Assembly: GCA_029204225.1 (NCBI GenBank)
Contig: CM055103.1
Span: 24,118,163-24,182,162 of the forward strand
From: Diphasiastrum complanatum
Taxonomy: Eukaryota; Streptophyta; Lycopodiopsida; Lycopodiales; Lycopodiaceae
DNA: 64,000 nt
Direction of reading: 5' to 3'
In this document: positions 57,301 through 64,000 of the stretch, piece after piece
Numbering within the stretch: position 1 is the first letter of the stretch
How the letters are laid out: every line of letters begins with the position of its first letter
Notes under the pieces: model-generated
Databases searched by the model: none
Told to the model about the DNA's origin: nothing
Seen by the model: the letters and a program-made list of their open reading frames with translations, nothing else
Translations under genes and position numbers: made by a program

Positions 57301-59001
57301 TCATTTACCATTCATTCTATCTACCTAGGATTTGGTGGATGGTAGTGCGCTCCAGGATGGAGCTAGCAGGGGCAGGTGAAGGCTGAGGGTTCTGATGGTG
57401 GTATGGGACGTTGTTAGGGCAGGAGGTTGGATCTCGCTTGTCTTCAAGCCATGGGCTAGGGCACGGAGGGTGGACCTGGATTAGGTCCTATGATGGGGAG
57501 CGTTCGGTTTCTTGTGCTAACCGGCACTTGGCGCTTTAGAGTTCAGTAGTACGTAACAGTTTGCATGAAACGATTCACTTGTATCCAACATCCTCTTGGA
57601 ATTCAAGATAGTAGTGAATCGTAAGGAACGATTGTTGAGAAATGGCAAACATTTGAGTACTTGATTGGGCTAAGGGAAGCTTCATGAGATCAGCTTTAAT
57701 TAGTAGTTAACACTCAAGGTCAGCTATAATTGGCTATAACTAGGGCGTTGATTCGAGTTTGCATGAAGGCGATCAGAGCCACTGTAACAGTTGGTATCAG
57801 ACCACCTTGAACCGTGTTCAGGTTTGATCGATTTGCATCGGCGAATGATATGTTTTGAAGTTTTTTTGAATCCCATGTTTAAATCCAGAACCTTTGGAAA
57901 CCCTGATTAGGGTTACCTTTTTTATTCTTTAAGCAGCGCTGGCTGGCCAGCACGTTGCCTGGCAGGCAGCCTGCGCCGGCCAGCCAGCTGCTGGTGGTGT
58001 GGCGGGCAACGTGGTATTCCCATGGGCGCTAATTGTGCAGCTCATCAAACAAACTTTTACCTTTTCTCTTATGACTTTGAACCTGTGCTACTTGTTCCAT
58101 CTTATTGCACAAGCTGAGCCATGCTAGAAGATCTATTCATGACTTTTTGCTTGTGCTCTTCCTATTTTTGGAAGCTTTTGTATGTCCAAGATGATTAATT
58201 GTTGAATTCAGAAAAATGGAGAGCTAAGGGCCTGCTTGTTTCTAGCATTTTTTATGTTGGCTATTTCTTGTTAGCTTAACTTATGAAATAAGCTCCATGC
58301 TGTTGCTTTTGATTTTTTGTTACTCGTCGTTTTGTTCATGACCTGTTCTTGTTGGTTGTCATTTACTTCTTGGTCAGTACCAGGGATCTACAAAAGTCAT
58401 TGCAGGATTATGGAAAGTGCAAAGCACGATAAACATGTGAACCCTTTAATCTTAAAGATGTTTAACAAGCTGAAAATGTTCAATTGGAGGACTTTATGTT
58501 AGTGTAGCTATTTGTTAGTTATAAGCTAGTGAGCCTCTCTTTGTCTAGGAAAGTAGTGTCTCTTACTCTTTCTCAACAATAACACCCAACTGGCTGATGT
58601 TTTTTTCACCTTGGCAGGTTTTCCTTGCCGATCAGGAGCATTTCCACAAAACCGCAGATAAGCATTATTGGAAGGCAGTGGCCGAGCTAGTTCCACATGA
58701 ATTAGTTGCTCTGGAAGTTAAGTCCCGTGGGGCAAAAGATAAGGATAAAAATAAAGTTTCTACGGTCATGAACCATGGCCCAAAGCCTGGAAAACCTACT
58801 GACCTATCTAGAATGCGACAGATTTTAGTGAAGCTCAAGCATAACCCTCCTCCCCACATGAAGCCTCCACCACCACCACCAGCTCCTGCAGTAGCAGCTG
58901 CAGCTGCAGCTGCAGCTGATGAGCATAATAAGGCTGTTCCAGCAGCAACTCCCAATCCAGCTGTAGTTGCTCCTGCACCTCAAGTGGTTGCTGCAGCTTA
59001 G
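45305..59001 (+). CDS. Clathrin light chain (3 exons)
   Basis: Exons 45305-45867, 46013-46166 and 58618-59001 total 1101 nt, 366 residues plus stop, with GT-AG borders and matching phases. Clathrin light chains bind the heavy-chain hub and shape the triskelion coat of endocytic and trans-Golgi vesicles. N-terminus [20 protein letters not shown] and an acidic, Ser/Gly/Tyr-rich disordered region (1-180); then [20 protein letters not shown] and a long charged helix (about 183-265), the heavy-chain-binding coiled coil, including [17 protein letters not shown] and [13 protein letters not shown]; then the plant signature [20 protein letters not shown] (293-312) and NPPPHM, ending in a Pro/Ala-rich tail. 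Length is within the plant range. Intron 1 is 145 bp and intron 2 is 12,451 bp, expanded by transposons. Confidence 0.93.
46225..46945 (+). repeat. Diverged tandem duplication in clathrin intron 2, period about 416 bp
   Basis: CTTGGGATACACATTCT plus GGTGGTTGCGTTT plus CGGTATT recur at 46225 and 46641. Later landmarks (GGTTCAGACT.CAGTT, TCAGGAC.TTG.T.TTTTCTAG) recur with the same spacing. Diverged, so an old event. Confidence 0.75.
47490..49911 (-). pseudogene. Copia remnant in clathrin intron 2
   Basis: Minus strand: [26 protein letters not shown] (about 49690-49780), [17 protein letters not shown], degenerate RT, then a 141-codon frame (48329 to 47904) with [31 protein letters not shown] (the usual Glu-Ala-Glu-Tyr is altered) and [15 protein letters not shown]7 run on the plus strand (47813-47820) is the polypurine tract, followed by a probable 3' LTR from 47811 downward. 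Cut at 49911 by gypsy D. Confidence 0.7.
50242..55112 (+). pseudogene. Gypsy D gag-pol
   Basis: Plus-strand order: gag ([19 protein letters not shown] near 50380), zinc knuckle [14 protein letters not shown] (near 50820), protease with [15 protein letters not shown] (near 51048), RT with [36 protein letters not shown] and YLDDI (52130), RNase H with [10 protein letters not shown] (near 52605), TDHQALKYI, integrase zinc site [20 protein letters not shown] (near 53205), integrase core [16 protein letters not shown] and [19 protein letters not shown] (54320-54470), and a chromodomain [17 protein letters not shown] (near 55020-55070). About six frame breaks; a MITE interrupts the integrase. Less degraded than gypsy A. 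Confidence 0.88.
53488..54189. mobile_element. hAT-like MITE, 702 bp, in gypsy D integrase
   Basis: Flanked by AATAGTTG on both sides (53480-53487 and 54190-54197), an 8-bp duplication as made by hAT transposases. Terminal inverted repeats are imperfect: CTGTGTTGCAGCGG on the left against CAAGGTTGCAGTCCG on the reverse of the right; both continue into CGCGATCCG-rich text. No transposase. Contains homopolymers (T14, G26 near 53743-53768, A13) and a short internal duplication near 53940-54030. The integrase reading frame is continuous across the site if the insert and one flank copy are ignored. Confidence 0.85.
55860..57120 (+). pseudogene. Older gypsy pol remnant
   Basis: Heavily mutated plus-strand pieces: an RNase H end ([13 protein letters not shown] near 55920), an integrase zinc-site remnant (56170-56260), [16 protein letters not shown]-like text (56390-56440), an [20 protein letters not shown] block (56710-56770) and [16 protein letters not shown] (57075-57120). 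Order fits gypsy integrase. It ends exactly where the LTR at 57131 begins, without a polypurine tract. Confidence 0.6.
57131..57789 (+). mobile_element. LTR related to gypsy D, with primer site
   Basis: Starts TGTTAGGGACCC, like gypsy D. Shares CCATTC(A)TTCTATCTACCTAGGA, GGTGGTATGGGAC and GGGTGGACC(C/T)GGATTAGGTCCT with the 55139 LTR, but is diverged and longer (659 bp). Ends CTGTAACA, followed by TGGTATCAGACC, a primer-site match. The downstream leader runs to about 58050 and is then lost. Confidence 0.75.
57938..57988 (+). other. GC-rich hairpin in gypsy leader
   Basis: An 11-bp perfect inverted repeat, GCTGGCTGGCC (57938-57948) and GGCCAGCCAGC (57978-57988), with a 29-nt loop that itself holds GGCAGGCAGCC. 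Sits 150 bp after the primer site of the LTR at 57131. Confidence 0.7.
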
Positions 59002-61734
59002 TTTTAGGCTGCCAATTGTTTTTCAAATTTGAGCTGCACATCGGTTGCTTGTTCTTAGTAAGGGTTTAGATTCTGTTGGAAGCTTACAGCACTCAGTTCT
59101 GCGCTGGTTTTTGTGTGCTTTTGCATCGTATGTGCCACATTGGCTTGCTATCATGTTTGAACATTCTAGAGACCTATGTCATTGGTTAGCTGTCATAAAA
59201 CCTATATTTGCTCTGTCAGTTTACTGCTAAATACGGCTATTTCTGCAGGTTCAATAACCCCGCTAAATGAGTTTGAGATGCAAGTTTTCCTGAATAACCC
59301 TAGTGTATGGATTTGATGTGGTATGAAGTATTTGATTGGTTGTCTCATTGTTGTCTGTTGAATGTTGGAAAATCTCAAAGCACTCGATTTTATTTATGCA
59401 TGAGTTCTGTAGATACGACAGCTGAGCTATTTCTGTGGGTCCTCGAACCTGACAGACAAGCTTATTTCATCCTATGGTTGCAGGTTTGCATATATTATTT
59501 TTAGTCTCTGGTTCTTCTGCTCAATTCTATAGTATATTTGTCACACCATTGTTCATGGATGTTGATGAACAGGTGCAGCGTACTTAGCTACACGCTACAC
59601 ATCAATAGTCACAAGTTTGCAATTTTTTTTTAAACTTTGCTGCTGGACCTTTTACTTTACTCAGTAAGGACAACAGAAGTGATTCTAGTGCTGTTTTGTC
59701 AAAGAATAGCTAAGCTAACTTTTGTATGGTTAAGAAGGCTGATATGTTAAACCAATCCATTATTCTTTGTTTTTCAGAACTCTCTCTACCTCTCCACATC
59801 AATGCACACATACATGCATGTGTATGTATACACACAAGCCGATACTAAATACATACATACATACATACATATATACATGCACGAGAACACTCACATGACA
59901 TAGCAATCCAGTCAACAGATATCTAGCACACACACACACACGGACACACACACACACACATTTATTTGTCTGTCAGATGGCTATGTTAAGTACATGCATT
60001 CAACAGAAATAATTGTGTGTATACACACGGACGTTCGTGCATGGGCAAAGTGTAGATTTTACCTTTTTTGTGGACTCAATATCTGTCACCAAATTCATAA
60101 GAACAGGAGCAAGCAGGTATAGCTGATTAGTTAAATAAAAACATGTGTAGACCAAAAAAGTTAGTGTATGATTTTACCATGGTAACCTCCAGAAAAGGAC
60201 AGCAGCAACAGGTTCTTGGAAGAAGAAGATTGAAGCATTACTTGATATTTTGTGCCATTTGACGGGTATCCACCTCTCTTCAATTTATTATTCTATCGTT
60301 CAGTTTAAAGAGTTGTACCTTTCTCAACAAAGCAATGATCAAGGATGGCAATTACATCTATTATCCATCTGAATTAGAACACTGCAAACAATAGATATTT
60401 CTAACAAAAGATATACTTTGATCGAAGCCAAGGGCCTTCATTTTCCATCAAAATCCACCGTCTTTTAGAGACTGAACTAGCTTGGCAAAGTTTGCGGTCA
60501 TGATAGCTGCCTCTTTTTGCAGCTTTACCTAAAGAAACACAATTTTGATCCCTTTAATGGATGTGGAAAGATTAAGGTTCCCAAAAAATCTAGAATGAAT
60601 GAAATAAAACATTTGCCATTAATATGAACCATCTATGCTTCCATCTACCATGCTAGTTTTTTTTTTGGTTGAGATTGATTTTGCATTGCATATCTTTTGA
60701 GTATTTCTTCATTGGAAAACAATAAAAATATTTTTTCATTGCATTAACCTTTACAAAGATTTTTGTGGTTGTTTTTGACATTGTCTATGAATAAAAAAAA
60801 TGCAAGTTTTTTTGTTTGCTATGGATCATCTCCATAATAGTGTACATTAAAACTATCATTTGCTTTTTCCTCATCAGATCACAAATTGCCAAGTTGTTTG
60901 GATGTTAGTCAATCATATAGATTTCAAAGTAAGAGTTATTGAAAAGGTTCCATGAAATCTAAGTGTTCAAAACTTTATTTGCTGTGTATAGGCGTTGTAT
61001 TGAAGATTGTACCACACGTGTGGGGGTTGGATATTCATAATGATCAATGATTTATGATTGCTCTTGCTTAAAGAATTGCCAATCTAGATTTTAATTTTTG
61101 ATGTTTAGTTTGCATTCAATAGTTGATCAATCAATCATTCCCTCTTGTGAGTCATTATTAGGCTCATTTAAGGGCCAAAGTATTGTAATTTGACATAATA
61201 TTAGAGCGAGGCATAAGAGGTAATCATTTATCATTTGTAAAAATCAAAATTAGCAAGTTTTTGGAGCCAAAAGCTAGGATTGGAGGGCCAATTAGAAATC
61301 AATTGAAAGGGTGAAAATTTATGGATCAGATTTGATCATTTTGTACTATTCACGCGTGGGAAGCTCTAAACCTCAAAATAATTTCCATTTTTTATTACAT
61401 CCAAAGATTACATAGTGATTGGTCCTGATGTTTTTTGGTGCTAGATCTAGGAAAAGCATCAATGTTTATATGCCATTGATTAGATTGTGTCATTAAATCT
61501 AATTAATTAAGGTTGGGATTGAGCTCTCTAAAATTGTTTTACAAGTCTTGAAAAACCATGAAGAGAAAGGAGCAAGTTTTTCGCCATTTTTTGTCCAAAA
61601 GTTGTTCAAATTGACTTGATTTGATTAATCTTGGATAGAATCTCATCTTATCTTCATTTCACATTTGTGAGGTGGTGTTAGAACCGTGGCTAGAAGTCCA
61701 TTGAGAGGGCTAGAAGCCAAGATAATCAAGACAA
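59002..61734. other. 3' flank of clathrin light chain; microsatellites; no further gene
   Basis: Directly after the stop comes the likely 3' UTR. An (ACAT)n run at about 59849-59876 and a (CA)n run at about 59926-59960 (one GG interruption) are present. No coding motif recognised up to 61735. Confidence 0.6.
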
Positions 61735-62440
61735 GAGAGACCTTTGTGAGTTTCTAGGTTCCAAATCAAATGAGCATTTGTTTGTAGAATTCATTTGGAA
61801 GATGAGAACAATTGGAGCTTTCCTGCCTAGTGAAAGATTAAATTCTACAAACTATTCCATATGGAAGGTGAGAATGGAGTCACTATTGGTACTCCAAGAT
61901 CTCTATGAATTTGTGCTTGAAGAAGAGTGAGGAACTTCTTGGTGCACAAGAGTTGATTAGATACAAGAAAAAACTAGGCTAGCACTTTGTTGCATTGAAA
62001 TGAATGTTAGCAATGATCTTTTAAAAGAAGTATCTTCTTGCACATCGGCCAAAGAGGCATGAGATTCATTAAAATCTATTTATGAATTCAATAACACTTC
62101 TAGAGTACTCATGATTAGATATCAAATTTTGCAAAGCATGAGGAGAAGTGAGGAAAATGCACAAGATTATGTGCTTAGAATCAAGTTTCTCAACAAAAAG
62201 TTAGCCTTTATTGGAGAGAAGATTCAAAATATGGAGTTTTTCAAAGTGATCCTAAATGGCCTAGATGATGAATTCACAAATTTGGTCCAAAGTTTTGCCA
62301 TCCAAGACACTATGCCTACAATTGATATTGTACTTGTAGCTGAAGAGTGTAGGATGCTCCATACAAAGGCTTATTTAATCAATTACAATAGATTACTTGG
62401 GCAACCAACTAGACATGTTTATCGGACCAGATGAGAAAAA
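61735..62440 (+). pseudogene. Copia gag remnant
   Basis: Pieces in gag order: NSTNYSIWKVRMESLL (about 61845-61890), NVSNDLLKEVSSCTSAKEA (about 62005-62060), then a 107-codon open frame with RRSEENAQDYVLRIKFLNKK, FIGEKIQNMEFFKVILNGL and MPTIDIVLVAEE. This is the UBN2-type copia gag architecture but a different lineage from the 30.7-36 kb element. Ends at a stop near 62434; nothing of pol follows. Confidence 0.65.
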
Positions 62441-62780
62441 ATTCAAGCACCTCTTCTACTTCATTTCATCTATTTTTTAGTGCAATGGGCAAGTAAAAGG
62501 AAGAATCAACTCCATTGTAGTATAGAGAGGTCAGGAATCGATCCTATGGGGAAGATGTGATCTAAAGGCAAAACTATGCCTTTACGAACGAGGGAGCGAC
62601 AATTGTCAAGATGCCTCCACGCTACCCTGTTTCGGAAGATTAAAACTACTAAAAATCTTGGAAAATGAAAGGGGAACTAACCTAAAACTACTCCTACTAC
62701 GTCATAGTTGTTTATGGGTGCCATATCCTTAAATGCTCTTGGCCTCTTTGGGTTCCAAGTCTTCAACAAAAGAAAAATAT

Positions 62781-63298
62781 TTCTACCTATGGTGGCTTAA
62801 GGCTTGTGATATGGATCTAACACTTATTGTTGTGAGCTGCAGCCAAGAGAGAAGGAAGAGAAGGGAGACAAACCATGAAGGAGCTTGGAATTTGTTCTTC
62901 CTAAGCGCTTTGGTGCTAAAAACTACATAGAAAACCTTTGGCAAGAGAAGATACTACGTATGTCTAGCGATCAAGACATCAAGCATACATAGTAGAGAAG
63001 AAAGCATCAAACATACAACATAAACTCTCACCTCACAACTCTCATATTTCCACCTATGGTGGCTTAAGGCCCGTGATATGGATCTAACACTTATTGTTGT
63101 GAGCTGGAGCCAGAAGGAAGAGAAGGGAGACAAGCCATGAAGGAGCTTGGAATTTGTTCTTCCTAAGCGCTTTGGTGTTAAAAAATGCATAGCAAACCTT
63201 TGGCAAGAGAAGATACTACGTATGTCTAGCGATCAAGGCATCAAGCATACATAGTAGAGAAGCAAGCATCAAACATACATCATAAACTCTCACCTCAC

Positions 63299-63312
<14 letters not shown>
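62781..63312 (+). repeat. 267-bp tandem duplication
   Basis: The stretch beginning TTC(T/C)ACCTATGGTGGCTTAAG occurs at 62781 and again at 63048, nearly identical to the CTCACCTCACAACTCTC end of each unit. The second copy runs directly into the (CT)n tract. Confidence 0.95.

Positions 63313-63369
<57 letters not shown>
63301..63369 (+). repeat. (CT)n microsatellite
   Basis: Uninterrupted run of about 69 bp, continuing from the ACTCTC end of the tandem unit. Confidence 0.98.
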
Positions 63370-63372
<3 letters not shown>

Positions 63373-63534
63373 AGGAGGAAACTCATCTCTTTTCTTACAA
63401 GAATGAAATTTGAGAACATAAAATACAAAGATTTGGCCCTTATATAGTTGGGTCCAAATGAGTTGAGTTGGACATCACGATTGGCTTCGTCATACACTTT
63501 ATAGCCTACAGGTGGAGTTTCAAGCAGTTTGGAG

Positions 63535-64000
63535 ATGACAAACATCGATGAGGCAATTTTGTGCGATGCAAGCAAACTTGATGGGGCTTCTAACTACAAC
63601 ATCTGAAAATTCAAAATGAAGAGCATTTTGACGGAGAAAGAGTTATGGGAGATCGTGGCAGGTATTGAAGTCCGGCTAAATACCACTCCAGGTGATATGA
63701 GGGCCTTTGATAAAAAGGCGCAAAGAGCATTATCCTTGATCAATCTTTCAGTGAAAGACCATGTGATCACTCATATAAGTGATGCCACGACGGCTAGGGG
63801 AGCTTGGGAAGCTCTTAGAATGTAATTTCAAATTACAATCCAGCTTAGGCCATGTTCTTGAAGTCGAGATTGAACGCAGTAAGGATGGAAGAAAGTGAAT
63901 CAGTGAGATCTTTCTTCACCAGGATAAAGGAGCTGAGAGATCAGCTTGTGGCAATTGGAGAACCAATTAGGGACGTTGAATTGGTACATACCACAATGAG
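63535..64000 (+). pseudogene. Copia gag start, partial at right edge
   Basis: Leader end GTTTCAAGCAGTTT followed by ATG at 63535, then NIDEAILCDASKLDGASNYN, KFKMKSILTEKELWEIVAG, ALSLINLSVKDHVITHISDA and ARGAWEAL. Closely parallels the gag start at 35153 on the other strand. A TGA replaces the Trp expected before KFKMK, and a frame change follows 63825. The element continues beyond the window. Confidence 0.8.

Noticed and set aside
57131-57789. 3' LTR of the pol remnant directly upstream
   Set aside because: No polypurine tract before it and a primer site after it, so it reads as a 5' LTR.
62781-63312. CRISPR-like repeat
   Set aside because: Two direct units with no spacer structure in a plant genome; a tandem duplication explains it.

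Overview
This is plant nuclear DNA: AT-rich, with GT-AG introns, plant-type LTR retrotransposons and two recognisable plant housekeeping genes, both on the + strand. Low gene density, a 7.0 kb and a 12.5 kb intron filled with transposons, and many stacked degenerate elements suggest a large-genome seed plant (gymnosperm-like). The exact lineage cannot be fixed from the sequence. There is nothing prokaryotic and no CRISPR array. HOST GENES. (1) 16134-28321: five exons joining in phase into a 332-residue protein with a transit-peptide-like N-terminus, a soluble domain resembling plastid DUF2358/NTF2-like proteins, and a C-terminal membrane helix. Intron 3 holds a degenerate 3.8 kb hAT transposon flanked by a duplicated piece of exon 3. 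(2) 45305-59001: three exons joining in phase into a 366-residue clathrin light chain. Intron 2 (12,451 bp) holds a copia remnant, a chromodomain gypsy element with a 5-bp target duplication, a hAT-like MITE inside that element's integrase, and an older gypsy/LTR patch. LAYOUT. 1-5560: minus-strand DDE (MULE-like) transposase remnant abutting a 1.4 kb minus-strand LTR with a primer-binding site, then a plus-strand copia LTR, PBS and gag. 5560-13650: a LINE reverse transcriptase split by a nest of LTR elements (gypsy A in LINE, gypsy B in A, element C in B's LTR). 13650-30725: host gene 1 with its repeats. 30725-35976: near full-length but dead minus-strand copia element. 36100-39340: two inverted copies of the LTR seen at 1641-3008. 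40690-44743: copia fragment, gypsy LTR, and LINE 3' ends, one with a poly(A) tail just upstream of the clathrin gene. 45305-59001: clathrin light chain. 59002-64000: microsatellites, copia gag fragments, a 267-bp tandem duplication next to a (CT)n tract, and a copia gag start related to the 30.7-36 kb element running off the right edge. The transposons do not form a joint system with the genes; they are a layered insertion history. The most unusual structures are the hAT insert with duplicated exon flanks and a telomere-repeat tract in its transposase, the retained-TSD element with almost no 3' LTR, the transposase next to an LTR primer site, and a copia integrase lacking all three catalytic carboxylates.
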